From Christiangramia lutea (GTDB lineage: Bacteria > Bacteroidota > Bacteroidia > Flavobacteriales > Flavobacteriaceae): a stretch of DNA of 64,000 nucleotides. The stretch is from the NCBI RefSeq assembly GCF_022489035.1, contig NZ_JAKVTV010000001.1, positions 620,001 through 684,000 of the forward strand, in the 5' to 3' direction. Each line of letters begins with the position of its first letter. Positions within the stretch are counted from its first letter, which is position 1. The position numbers and the translations under genes are program-made. Below are positions 9,374 through 17,888 of the stretch, one piece after another. The notes beneath the pieces were generated by a model that did no database searches, was not told the origin of the DNA, and saw nothing but the letters and a program-made list of their open reading frames with translations.

Positions 9374-10087
9374 ATGGAAATTTTTTTACAGCCCGATACC
9401 TGGGTAGCCCTGCTAACCCTTACCTTTCTGGAAATAGTTCTGGGGATAGATAATATAATTTTTATTTCGCTGGTAGCAGGAAAAGTATCAGAAGAAAATC
9501 AGAAAAAAGCAAGGCTGGGAGGATTATCCTTAGCACTGATAATGAGAATTCTTCTTCTATTAAGCATCACCTGGATTATAGGCTTAAAAGAACCAATTGT
9601 AACTTTGATTGGATTTGAATTAAGCTGGCGTGACATCATTCTTATCGCCGGAGGAATCTTTTTATTGGTAAAGAGTACGCTGGAGATCCATCATAAAGTA
9701 GAAGGTCAGGAAGGCAATCCTGAAAATGGTAAAAAATCTAAAACAATGAGTTTTAGTGCTGCGATTGTTCAGATCGTATTACTGGACCTGGTATTCTCCT
9801 TCGATTCTATCTTAACTGCTGTAGGTCTAACCGATGAGATCATTCTAATGATCATTGCCGTGGTAGTGGCAATTATTGTAATGATGATTTTTGCAAGACC
9901 CGTGGGAGAATTTGTGAATAAACACCCAACCATTCAGATCCTGGCCTTATCGTTTTTAATACTTATAGGCGTGATGTTGATCGTAGAGGGAGCCCATTAT
10001 CATGTTCCGAAGGGATATATCTATTTCGCGGTTTTCTTCTCTCTGGCCATAGAAATGCTAAATATGAGGTACAGGAAAAAGAACTGA
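9374..10087 (+). CDS. TerC-family integral membrane protein
   Basis: This 237-residue protein has seven or so TM helices and the TerC hallmark of acidic residues inside membrane segments: LEIVLGIDNIIF near residues 19-30 and its pseudo-symmetric counterpart LLDLVFSFDSIL near 136-147. The family has been linked to tellurite resistance and to metal (Mn) export or metalation of exported proteins; the role here is inference from family. A -7 element TAATTTTG lies at 9344-9351, but I see no well spaced TTG. The gene ends directly against the convergent DUF1989 gene with no spacer. Confidence 0.88.
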   Translation: MEIFLQPDTWVALLTLTFLEIVLGIDNIIFISLVAGKVSEENQKKARLGGLSLALIMRILLLLSITWIIGLKEPIVTLIGFELSWRDIILIAGGIFLLVKSTLEIHHKVEGQEGNPENGKKSKTMSFSAAIVQIVLLDLVFSFDSILTAVGLTDEIILMIIAVVVAIIVMMIFARPVGEFVNKHPTIQILALSFLILIGVMLIVEGAHYHVPKGYIYFAVFFSLAIEMLNMRYRKKN

Positions 10088-10666
10088 TCACTCCAATATT
10101 TCGTAATGTATCGGTTTGAAACTCCCGCCATTACTGTCTTCAGCAGAACAGGCGGTTAGGCCTACGACGAGGTCCATTTGGGCTTTAAAGATCACATAAT
10201 CTCCCGCTTTGCTTAAGGGCGGATCTACGCTTAGTTTACCATCGGGCTGAAACTGCACATTCATAAATATATTGAATGCTGTGGGAATATCATCTGGCTC
10301 AATGTCGAATTTCTTAAGGTTGGTATACAGGTTTTCAAAACAGCTGGGATGATAATCATTATTCCCATACATAATCTTAAAAGTTTCCGGACTGCAGGGA
10401 GCGAGTAGGAAATCATTTCTCCCATTCGTGTCTTCCAGTATCTCCATCATTTTATTGCTACGATTGCTCCATAGAAAATCTCCTTTGGTAATGAGTATAT
10501 TTTCTTCAAAATCCAGGGTCTTCCCGCTCGAAATTTTCTCACGCTTATCCTTTGCATTGAACAAAACCATATCGCTCACCTGCTCTCCTTTTGGGTCGAC
10601 TACTTTTAATCGCTGACCTTTCTGAATTTTAAAAGCAGCTCCGCTCTGTTTTTCTATAATGTTCAT
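10088..10666 (-). CDS. DUF1989 / urea carboxylase-associated family protein
   Basis: This 192-residue protein matches the DUF1989 (urea amidolyase-associated) pattern: LKVVDPKGEQVSDMVLFNA near the N-terminus, the central LLAPCSPETFKIMYGNNDYHPSC block with a conserved CSPE and histidine/cysteine residues (possible metal site), and a C-terminal VGLTACSAEDSNGG. Family members occur beside urea carboxylase and guanidine-degradation genes, but their chemistry is poorly known. Here no urea carboxylase is present; the partners are a PaiB-like gene 12 bp upstream and a YqcI/YcgG gene before that, forming a compact three-gene unit. Confidence 0.85.
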   Translation of the reverse strand: MNIIEKQSGAAFKIQKGQRLKVVDPKGEQVSDMVLFNAKDKREKISSGKTLDFEENILITKGDFLWSNRSNKMMEILEDTNGRNDFLLAPCSPETFKIMYGNNDYHPSCFENLYTNLKKFDIEPDDIPTAFNIFMNVQFQPDGKLSVDPPLSKAGDYVIFKAQMDLVVGLTACSAEDSNGGSFKPIHYEILE

Positions 10667-10678
10667 TCTAACGCCTCT

Positions 10679-11296
10679 TTATTTTATTTTGTGTTCTTTC
10701 TGAATTTCCTCACCCAGTTTTTGCTGCATGCTGTCATCAGAATTTTTGAGCTTATCCACCACAGATTCTACATCATGTCTTGGATAGGATTGGTGAAATT
10801 TCGCGATCCCTTCAACTTGGTAAGGCTCTAGCCAAAATCCTGTAATTAATGGCAAATGCTCTTTTAGCATTGGTTCAGGTATATCCTTGTAATAAAGTGG
10901 CTTTTGCTGATCTTTTTCAAAATAGGAAACCAGTGCCTCTAGAGATTCTTCCAGTTCTGACGAGGTCTGAATCTTTATTTTCGCATTTACATGAACCGCA
11001 GAATAATCCCAGGTACTTATATCCTTTTCTCTATACCATGAGGATGAGATATAAGCCTGGGGACCATGAAATATGACCAGAGCCTCAGCTCCGCCCTTTA
11101 AAAGTTCCTTTTGCTTATTATGATTGGCTATATGGGAGTACAGCTTCCAGTTTTTATTGTCGCCTTTTAAAAGCACAGGAATATGGGTCGCCATTAGTTC
11201 TTCCCCTTTTATCATGAAAGTCGCGAATGGATGCTGCTGAATAAACGGAACTATAAATTCCGGTTCGTCTTTGGTATATTTTTTTGGTCGGTACAT
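10679..11296 (-). CDS. PaiB-like FMN-binding split-barrel protein
   Basis: This 205-residue protein starts MYRPKKYTKDE and shows the PaiB pattern: HPFATFMIKGEELMATHIPVLL (about residues 21-42), FHGPQAYISSSWY (about 84-96) and STWDYSAVHVNAKI (about 102-115), ending in a helical tail with GFWLEPYQVEGIAKFHQS. PaiB from Bacillus was named a negative regulator, but the fold is an FMN/haem-binding split barrel and this member has no DNA-binding domain that I can see. It lies 5 bp after the YqcI/YcgG gene. A flavin- or haem-dependent reductase partner of that predicted oxygenase is an inference. Confidence 0.85.
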   Translation of the reverse strand: MYRPKKYTKDEPEFIVPFIQQHPFATFMIKGEELMATHIPVLLKGDNKNWKLYSHIANHNKQKELLKGGAEALVIFHGPQAYISSSWYREKDISTWDYSAVHVNAKIKIQTSSELEESLEALVSYFEKDQQKPLYYKDIPEPMLKEHLPLITGFWLEPYQVEGIAKFHQSYPRHDVESVVDKLKNSDDSMQQKLGEEIQKEHKIK

Positions 11297-11301
11297 CTTT
11301 C

Positions 11302-12003
11302 TTAATTACCGCTAAGAAAAGGACATTTCCAATCGTTCCCAACTTTTCTACCGCTATATTGTTTCGCTTCGCTGTTAGAACCAAAATCTTCCAGCATAGG
11401 ATTTATACTGCCCTGCAAAGCCTTGTCTCTCTCCCTTATCCTATCCCTCACCATTTCGAAACTCCCCATTTCCCTGAGTTTCTCGAACTGCCAGTGCAGG
11501 TTAAAGGCAATAGCGGGATAAGGACTTTGCCTGGCTTTCCTGGAGGAACCGGGGTGCATACCAACAATATAAAATGCTTTTCCTGCAATACTAAAACTGA
11601 AATTATCATTTTCTGGATCTGAACTTACTGCATGATCCCATTCTTTGCTATCCTTCTTATGTAGTTTTTCCAGCTGTTTCCATAAAAGCTTTTCAAATTC
11701 AATCTCGGAATATTTTATGGATTCTGGAAATACGGCTAAAAAGGTCCTGAAATCATTAGATTCGAAATCGTAATTTTTAACATAGGTTTCAAGATCTTTA
11801 AGCAGGATTTCAGCAGTTTCAGCCGAACCTAAATCATGATAAGCCATAATTTCTAACTGATCCATACTAATAACGGTTTTAGCCATTATACAGGGATGGT
11901 CTTTATTCAAAATAAAATTCTTAAAATCACTTTTCAACCTGGCAGGATTAAATCCTTTCAGATTTGCCCTTCCTCTCTCTACCTTTTCTAATAACACACT
12001 CAT
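11302..12003 (-). CDS. YqcI/YcgG family protein, predicted haem-dependent N-oxygenase
   Basis: This 233-residue protein shows the YqcI/YcgG signature: CIMAKTV near the N-terminus, FRTFLAVFP in the middle, and the conserved block FSFSIAGKAFYIVGMHPGSSRKAR (start about residue 147), then AIAFNLHWQFEKLR. A member of this family (GntA) is a haem-dependent N-hydroxylase of a guanidino/amino substrate in guanitoxin biosynthesis, so an oxygenase acting on a nitrogen compound is the best family-level guess. The histidine of MHP and that of NLHWQF are candidate haem ligands (inference). It is the first gene of the unit with PaiB-like and DUF1989 genes. Confidence 0.82.
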   Translation of the reverse strand: MSVLLEKVERGRANLKGFNPARLKSDFKNFILNKDHPCIMAKTVISMDQLEIMAYHDLGSAETAEILLKDLETYVKNYDFESNDFRTFLAVFPESIKYSEIEFEKLLWKQLEKLHKKDSKEWDHAVSSDPENDNFSFSIAGKAFYIVGMHPGSSRKARQSPYPAIAFNLHWQFEKLREMGSFEMVRDRIRERDKALQGSINPMLEDFGSNSEAKQYSGRKVGNDWKCPFLSGN

Positions 12004-12055
12004 CTGTATATCAATATTTTATGATTTTTTTGCAATTTGAATTATCTTTATTTCA

Positions 12056-12487
12056 ATGGAACTATTTCAAGTCATATTAGCAGGAGTTTTAGGTACAGTT
12101 TTAATGACCGCCTTCAGCTATTTTCTTTCCAAGGTAAGGTCCAGACAATTCAAAGAGCCCAAACTGCTTAATATGATCTTAAGGCGATCCAGCCACGAAC
12201 ATATGAACCCCTCCAATAATTCTTTTATTGGCTGGGTGGTTCATTTTTCAATCGGTATTATCCTTATGACCCTTTTTTATCTTTTTCATCTCATCTTTTC
12301 TTTCCGAATATCTTTTCTTTCGATTTTTTTATATGGCATTATCACTGGTGCCATGGCTATTCTTAGCTGGCATTTAATGTTCTACATTTCGCCAAGACCT
12401 CCAGATGTGAACCTCAACGAATTCTATATTCAATTATTCATCGCACATGTTCTTTTTGCAGCAGGAGCGATCGCCTTTATAATGTGA
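12056..12487 (+). CDS. Four-TM membrane protein of unknown function
   Basis: This 143-residue protein has four hydrophobic segments (about residues 3-24, 56-80, 88-112 and 122-142) separated by a basic cytosolic loop (KVRSRQFKEPKLLNMILRRSSHE). I do not recognise a named family. It is divergent from the YqcI/YcgG gene across a 52-bp spacer. TATCTTTA at 12043-12050 resembles a -7 box but would place transcription start almost on the ATG, so I do not call it. Confidence 0.6.
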   Translation: MELFQVILAGVLGTVLMTAFSYFLSKVRSRQFKEPKLLNMILRRSSHEHMNPSNNSFIGWVVHFSIGIILMTLFYLFHLIFSFRISFLSIFLYGIITGAMAILSWHLMFYISPRPPDVNLNEFYIQLFIAHVLFAAGAIAFIM

Positions 12488-12528
12488 GATCAAATTTCAC
12501 TGAATTCCTATACTTCGGAAATTTGTAA

Positions 12529-13050
12529 CTACTTATTTACATCCTGGATCAACCAGCCTTCTACTTCTTCATTCTCATCTTCAGTATGTAAAACAGAAAT
12601 GTCACCCGTGGCCTCAAAAATAACTGCTCTTACCTCCTTTAGCCGAATTACATTTGCTTCCCTGAGCTTTGACCTAAGATCTTCCTCGGTCACCCTTGCC
12701 TTCTTCAGGTTTTCATGATAAATCTTTTCACCTTCCATCAACATTAATGGATTATTGTCTACAGTTTTTTTAATAACCCGGAATCGTCTTAGAATAGCCA
12801 CAAAAAGCTGCAGAAAATAGACAATTGCCATTCCTACAACACCATCCCATAAACTGACACTTTTGGACAGTACGGTAGTGGCTATCATCGAGCCCAGGGC
12901 CACCGTCATTGCAAAGTCGAAACTCGACATTTTTGAAAAACTGCGTTTACCTGCAAGACGGGTGAAAATTATTGTAGCTAAATAGACCCCAATTGCAGTC
13001 AGGATTATTGCCAGCAGATCTGTTTCCTTAAAAGCGAACCATTTATCCAT
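12529..13050 (-). CDS. DUF421 family (YetF/YrbG-like) membrane protein
   Basis: This 173-residue protein has three N-terminal TM helices (about residues 11-31, 46-62 and 67-87) and a soluble C-terminal domain. DUF421 landmarks are RLAGKRSFSKMSSFDFAMTVALGS (start about 31), the NNPLMLMEGEKIYHENL stretch and EDLRSKLREANV. The role of the family is not well established; Bacillus members have been tied to sporulation and stress. It ends 41 bp from the convergent four-TM protein gene. Confidence 0.88.
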   Translation of the reverse strand: MDKWFAFKETDLLAIILTAIGVYLATIIFTRLAGKRSFSKMSSFDFAMTVALGSMIATTVLSKSVSLWDGVVGMAIVYFLQLFVAILRRFRVIKKTVDNNPLMLMEGEKIYHENLKKARVTEEDLRSKLREANVIRLKEVRAVIFEATGDISVLHTEDENEEVEGWLIQDVNK

Positions 13051-13258
13051 TTCAATAAATTTTAATTAGGCATAATAAGTTAAGACCTGGATGGAGTAAA
13101 GACTTATTCATTCGGTTTTTTGGTTGGTTAAGGCACTAAATTACAACCAGAGCTAATTAATTAAATGTTAAGCAGTCATAATCCTTTCTCAATTTTGAAT
13201 TAATATTACCGATAGAGGTAACATTCAGATGAAATGAATTAATTGAATACATTTGAAC

Positions 13259-13972
13259 ATGAACAATTTTTTAAAGATAGGGCATCGAGGAGCTAAAGGC
13301 CATATGGCTGAAAATACCCTGGAAAGTATTCAGAAAGCCCTGGAAATTGGGGTAGATGCCATTGAAATAGATGTTCATAAATGCGCTAGCGGAGAACTGT
13401 GGGTGATCCATGATTTCACCCTGGATCGAACTACCGATGGAAGTGGCGAAATAGCTAAAAGACCTGCCGAGATCATCAAAAAATTAAGGATTGAGGGCAG
13501 ATATAAGATCCCTTTATTAACCGAAGTCCTGGATCTTATCGAGGGAAAATGCATGATAAACATAGAGCTGAAAGGTCTTAACACGGCAGCGCCTGTATGT
13601 AAAATCGTAAAGGACAGGATCAAAGCAGGCAGCTGGAAATATTCAGATTTTATTATCTCCAGCTTTCAGAAAAATGAGTTGTTCGAGACCAGGAAACTAG
13701 ACCCCGAAATTCCTATAGCGGTACTGAGTAAAGCCAGTGTTCCCGAAGCGATAGAATTAGGAAAAAAATTAAATGCGGTAGCTATTCACCCTTCGCTTGG
13801 CATCATCACCCGGGACCATACAAAATTGAGTCAGGATGCTGGTTTCAAAGTCAATGTATGGACTGTGAACGAAAGAGAAGACATCAGGCGAATGATAGAT
13901 TTCGGGGTAGATGGGATTATTTCAGATTTTCCCAACAGGCTGCACAATCCACTTTTAAGCCTTAATTGCTAA
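13259..13972 (+). CDS. Glycerophosphodiester phosphodiesterase (UgpQ-like)
   Basis: I start at the ATG at 13259; a TTG two codons upstream is less likely. The 237-residue protein is a bare GDPD TIM barrel with no signal peptide, so it acts in the cytosol on glycerophosphodiesters, giving glycerol-3-phosphate and an alcohol. Catalytic and metal residues are visible: GHRG (His9, Arg10), AENTLES (Glu18, Asn19), DAIEIDVH with the metal-binding EID, and VIHDFTLDRTT with the second catalytic His. Length matches cytosolic UgpQ. It is followed 59 bp later by a flavoprotein gene with its own candidate -7 box. Confidence 0.9.
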   Translation: MNNFLKIGHRGAKGHMAENTLESIQKALEIGVDAIEIDVHKCASGELWVIHDFTLDRTTDGSGEIAKRPAEIIKKLRIEGRYKIPLLTEVLDLIEGKCMINIELKGLNTAAPVCKIVKDRIKAGSWKYSDFIISSFQKNELFETRKLDPEIPIAVLSKASVPEAIELGKKLNAVAIHPSLGIITRDHTKLSQDAGFKVNVWTVNEREDIRRMIDFGVDGIISDFPNRLHNPLLSLNC

Positions 13973-14031
13973 TCTAATTTCAAAAGACAGGAAGTTCTAA
14001 CTATTTTTGCCCTCTAATATAAATCCTGAAT

Positions 14032-15240
14032 TTGGACAATTACAACATTATAATTGTGGGCGGTGGAGCCGCTGGTTTTTTTACAGCTATTAATGCAGCG
14101 GAAAATAACCCGGAACTTAAAATTCTAATTCTCGAACGTGGAAAAGAAGTTCTTACTAAAGTTCGAGTTTCAGGGGGTGGACGTTGTAACGTCACCCATG
14201 CCGAATTCATTCCTGCCGAACTCGTTAAAAGATATCCCCGGGGAGAAAAAGAACTTCGGGGTCCTTTCCACAAATTCATGACCGGAGATACCATTGGCTG
14301 GTTCGAGGAACGCGGAATCGAATTGAAAACAGAAGAAGATGGGCGAATGTTCCCGGTTTCGGATAGCTCCCAAACTATTATTGATTGTTTTAAAAGAGAA
14401 TGCAAAAGGCTGAATATCGAAATTAAGAATGGGCAAAGTCTAAAAAAATTGAGTCAGCAAAACGGAGAATGGCGAATAGAAACGAATACCGACAATTTCA
14501 GTTCTGAAAAGATCATGCTGGCAACGGGAAGCAATTCCAAAGTCTGGAATTTACTTCAGAAAATGGGACACTCAATTGTTCCGGCAGTACCATCATTGTT
14601 CACTTTCAATATAAGAGATCCAAGAATCGAGAACCTGGCCGGGATAGCTTCAGATGCCGAGGTTAAAATAATAGGCGAAAACCTGGAAAGCTCGGGACCG
14701 CTTTTAATCACACATTGGGGCATGAGCGGCCCGGCGATCTTAAAACTTTCAGCCTGGGGCGCAAGGGAATTGAACAAACTGAAATATAACTTTAAAATAA
14801 ATGTGAACTGGTTGCCGGGATATTCAGAAAATGAGATCCTTGACCTATTAAAGGAAATCAAATTCGCCAATTCGAAACAACAGGTAACCAAAAGAGCTCA
14901 ATTTGAACTTCCAAAAAGATTATGGCAAAGTTTAGTTTCCTCTTCCAGGATAAAAACTGAAATCAAATGGGCAGATCTCAATAAAGATCAGTTAATGAAC
15001 TTATCTAAACAATTAACCTCAGCTATTTTCGCTGTTGAAGGTAAAAGCACTTTTAAGGAGGAATTTGTTACCGCCGGTGGTATTGACCTAAAAGAGGTGA
15101 ATTTCAAAACCTTTGAAAGCAAATTGCATAAAAATCTATATTTCGCCGGAGAGATCTTAAATATAGATGCTATAACCGGAGGTTTTAATTTTCAGAATGC
15201 CTGGACCGGTGGATATTTGGCGGCACAAGCTATGAGTTAA
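14032..15240 (+). CDS. BaiN/RdsA-family (HI0933-like) flavoprotein
   Basis: This 402-residue FAD protein begins at a TTG: the only upstream in-frame alternative is a CTG at 14026, and a stop lies at 14020. The Rossmann motif IIIVGGGAAGFFTAINA (residues 5-21), the KVRVSGGGRCNVTHAE block (about 44-59) and the C-terminal TAGGIDLKEV...NLYFAGEILNIDAITGGFNFQNAW region identify the HI0933/BaiN family. Members are oxidoreductases of mostly unknown substrate. A -7 box TATTTTTG lies at 14002-14009. The 3' end overlaps the convergent tspO gene by 11 bp. Confidence 0.9.
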   Translation: MDNYNIIIVGGGAAGFFTAINAAENNPELKILILERGKEVLTKVRVSGGGRCNVTHAEFIPAELVKRYPRGEKELRGPFHKFMTGDTIGWFEERGIELKTEEDGRMFPVSDSSQTIIDCFKRECKRLNIEIKNGQSLKKLSQQNGEWRIETNTDNFSSEKIMLATGSNSKVWNLLQKMGHSIVPAVPSLFTFNIRDPRIENLAGIASDAEVKIIGENLESSGPLLITHWGMSGPAILKLSAWGARELNKLKYNFKINVNWLPGYSENEILDLLKEIKFANSKQQVTKRAQFELPKRLWQSLVSSSRIKTEIKWADLNKDQLMNLSKQLTSAIFAVEGKSTFKEEFVTAGGIDLKEVNFKTFESKLHKNLYFAGEILNIDAITGGFNFQNAWTGGYLAAQAMS

Positions 15241-15709
15241 GTCTCCAGATCGCGAAGTTAAAAACTAAGGCGAATAATACCCATACAGCGTATGGAATAA
15301 GTAAATAAGCTGCAGTAAGGCTTACAATTTTAAACCATTTAATTGTAAAGAGTATTACTATAAATAATAATAGAAGGTCAATTAAAGCTATAAACGGACT
15401 TTTAAGGGCGAAAAACAGAAGAAACCAGAAACCGTTCAAAAATAGTTGAAAACCAAAATGATACAGGGCCGTTTTCACCCACTTGTGATAAAAACCTTTA
15501 CTCCAGACAATTCCTGCAGCAACGCCCATAAGCACATACATTAGAATCCAGATCGAACTGAAAAGGTCTTCCTCGATATGAAACCAGGGCTTTTCCAGCA
15601 TAGGATACCAATCGGCCACACCTGTATGTGTAGCGACTGCCCCCATAAAACCGAAGACAAGGCAGATCGCAACTGCGAAGGAACTCCTTATGAACAATTT
15701 ACTCGTCAT
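15230..15709 (-). CDS. tspO: TspO/MBR family tryptophan-rich sensory protein
   Basis: I start at the ATG at 15709 (MTSKLFIRSS); a GTG seven codons upstream is possible. The 159-residue product has five TM helices and the TspO signature WYPMLEKPWF (about residues 34-43), IWILMYVLMGVAAGIVW and a final aromatic helix. The family binds porphyrins and other tetrapyrroles in the membrane. It is divergent from the mevalonate genes and overlaps the BaiN-like gene end by 11 bp. Confidence 0.9.
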   Translation of the reverse strand: MTSKLFIRSSFAVAICLVFGFMGAVATHTGVADWYPMLEKPWFHIEEDLFSSIWILMYVLMGVAAGIVWSKGFYHKWVKTALYHFGFQLFLNGFWFLLFFALKSPFIALIDLLLLFIVILFTIKWFKIVSLTAAYLLIPYAVWVLFALVFNFAIWRLNS

Positions 15710-15807
15710 AATCTGGCCGGTTGATTTCACTAAAATAGGAATTTATTTGAATTGTTATGGCCCGTATCAAACCGAGAAAAGTTTAACTTTGGCAAAAATT
15801 TTCGAGG

Positions 15808-16890
15808 ATGACTCACACGGATTTTATCCCTAAACAGGAGCCTAAAAATGTAGAATTGGGTGAAGTGACCTGGCAATCACCAAGCAATATAGCCCTGGTT
15901 AAATATTGGGGAAAAAAGGAAAATCAAATTCCTGCCAACCCTTCAATCAGTTTTACCCTGGATAATTGCCGAAGCACAACTAAGCTTAGGTTTTCAAAAA
16001 AAATAAAAGGCGGTGATAATTTTGAATTCGACTTTTACTTTGAAGGTAAACCAAAGGAAGATTTTAAACCTAAGATCAAAAAATTCTTTCAACGCATAGA
16101 AAAGTATTGTCCATATTTAAAAAACTACAGTTTCGAGATCCATAGTGAGAATTCATTCCCTCACAGTAGTGGAATTGCCTCTTCGGCAAGCGGAATGAGT
16201 GCTATTGCCCTTTGTATTATGGACCTGGAAAAACAATTATTTCCGGAGATTAGTGAGGAATATTTCTCAAAAAAAGCATCTTTTCTTGCCAGATTGGGTT
16301 CTGGAAGTGCCTCCAGAAGTATTGATGGACGCCTGGTAGTTTGGGGAGAAAATGACAGCATAGAAGGGTCTTCAGATGAATACGCAGTGGAATTCCCTTA
16401 TGAAGTTCATGAAACATTTAAAACATATAAGGACACGATTCTATTAGTTGATAAAGGTGAAAAGCAGGTAAGCAGTACTGTAGGTCATGGTCTTATGCAT
16501 GGTCATCCTTTTGCTGAAAACAGGTTCGCACAGGCGCATGAAAACCTGGAAAGTATGATCCCGATCCTTAAATCTGGTGATACTTCCGCTTTTATAAGAC
16601 TAGTGGAAAGTGAAGCACTTACTCTTCATACTATGATGATGAGCAGTAATCCATATTTTATTTTAATGAAGCCTAATACGCTGGAAATCATAAATAAGAT
16701 CTGGGCATTCAGAGAGAAAAATGATATTCCAGTTTGCTTTACGCTAGACGCAGGAGCCAATGTACACGTATTATATCCCGAAAGCCAGGAATCAAAAGTT
16801 TTAGAATTCATTAATAATGAGTTAGTTGTATATTGTCAAAACGGGCAGTATATTTGCGACCAAGTTGGTGGTGGCGCAAAAAAATTGTAG
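15808..16890 (+). CDS. mvaD: Diphosphomevalonate decarboxylase
   Basis: This 360-residue GHMP-superfamily enzyme makes isopentenyl diphosphate from mevalonate diphosphate with ATP. Signatures are SPSNIALVKYWGKKENQIPANPS (start about residue 24; the NIALVKYWGK block is diagnostic), the GHMP loop SFPHSSGIASSASGMSA (about 115-131), and the C-terminal FTLDAGANVHVLYP. A -7 box TAACTTTG lies at 15784-15791, 17 bp before the ATG. The next two genes (mevalonate kinase, UbiA-type prenyltransferase) follow on the same strand, so this is an isoprenoid operon; HMG-CoA genes and phosphomevalonate kinase must lie elsewhere. Confidence 0.93.
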   Translation: MTHTDFIPKQEPKNVELGEVTWQSPSNIALVKYWGKKENQIPANPSISFTLDNCRSTTKLRFSKKIKGGDNFEFDFYFEGKPKEDFKPKIKKFFQRIEKYCPYLKNYSFEIHSENSFPHSSGIASSASGMSAIALCIMDLEKQLFPEISEEYFSKKASFLARLGSGSASRSIDGRLVVWGENDSIEGSSDEYAVEFPYEVHETFKTYKDTILLVDKGEKQVSSTVGHGLMHGHPFAENRFAQAHENLESMIPILKSGDTSAFIRLVESEALTLHTMMMSSNPYFILMKPNTLEIINKIWAFREKNDIPVCFTLDAGANVHVLYPESQESKVLEFINNELVVYCQNGQYICDQVGGGAKKL

Positions 16891-16940
16891 TTTTAGTACG
16901 TTTATTGGCCAACATTTACCGGTTAGAACCATAGACGCTT

Positions 16941-17879
16941 ATGAAAGGACCTCTATTTTATTCGAAAATCCTTCTCTTTGGAGAATACGGAATCATTAAG
17001 GATTCCAAAGGTTTATCTATTCCTTATAACTTTTATAATGGTGCTTTGAAATTGGATAAAAATCTAAGTGAAAAGTCCCGCAAATCCAATGAGAATTTAA
17101 GGAAGTTCGCAGCTTACCTGGAAGCACTACAGGAAAATGATCCCGGTCTTGTACAGTTCGATCTTGAAGAATTAAGGGAGGATATTTCTAAAGGCATGTA
17201 TTTCGATTCCAGTATACCGCAAGGATATGGAGTAGGAAGTAGCGGTGCTTTAGTTGCTGCGATCTATGATAAGTATGCAACCGATAAAATTACCGTTCTT
17301 GAAAATCTTACCAGGGATAAGTTATTGAAATTGAAGAAAATCTTTGGAGAAATCGAATCTTTCTTCCATGGCAAATCCTCAGGACTGGATCCTCTAAATT
17401 CTTATTTAAGCATTCCAATCCTTATTAATTCAAAGGAGAACATCGAGCCTGCCGGAATTCCTTCTCAGACTGAAAATGGAACAGGCGCGGTATTTTTATT
17501 AGACAGTGGAATCACCGGTGAAACCGGGCCAATGGTGAGTATTTTCATGGAAAACATGAAGCAGGAACCATTCAGAAAAATGCTGAAAGATCAGTTTGTA
17601 AAGCAAACCGATGCCTGTGTGGATGATTTCCTAAAAGGTGATGTGAAATCATTATTCTCAAATGTTAAGAAACTATCCCATACCGTTCTGGACAATTTCA
17701 AACCAATGATCCCGGCCAAATTCCATAAGCTTTGGAAAAAAGGTATCGAGACAAACGATTATTACCTTAAACTTTGCGGTTCTGGCGGTGGTGGATATAT
17801 TCTAGGATTCACCGAGGATATATATAAAGCTAGAAAAGCCCTGAAAGATTATAATTTAGAAGTAGTTTACAACTTCTAA
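16941..17879 (+). CDS. Mevalonate kinase-like GHMP kinase
   Basis: This 312-residue GHMP kinase begins FYSKILLFGEYGIIKDS (the KILLFGEY block of mevalonate kinases). Its ATP loop is SSIPQGYGVGSSGALVAAIYD (start about residue 91), and the C-terminal glycine-rich motif LCGSGGGGYILGF lies near residue 280. HGKSSGLDPLNSY supplies the catalytic Asp region. It starts 50 bp after mvaD and 9 bp before the prenyltransferase gene, which favours mevalonate over galactose or homoserine as substrate. Phosphomevalonate kinase activity cannot be excluded. Confidence 0.88.
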   Translation: MKGPLFYSKILLFGEYGIIKDSKGLSIPYNFYNGALKLDKNLSEKSRKSNENLRKFAAYLEALQENDPGLVQFDLEELREDISKGMYFDSSIPQGYGVGSSGALVAAIYDKYATDKITVLENLTRDKLLKLKKIFGEIESFFHGKSSGLDPLNSYLSIPILINSKENIEPAGIPSQTENGTGAVFLLDSGITGETGPMVSIFMENMKQEPFRKMLKDQFVKQTDACVDDFLKGDVKSLFSNVKKLSHTVLDNFKPMIPAKFHKLWKKGIETNDYYLKLCGSGGGGYILGFTEDIYKARKALKDYNLEVVYNF

Positions 17880-17888
17880 ATAAGGTTT

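Noticed and set aside
10679-11296. PaiB-like protein as a DNA-binding transcription regulator
   Set aside because: No helix-turn-helix is visible; the fold is a split barrel and the regulator name is historical.
11154-11622. Short open frames in other frames over the PaiB/YqcI junction
   Set aside because: They overlap two well supported genes and have no recognisable protein features.
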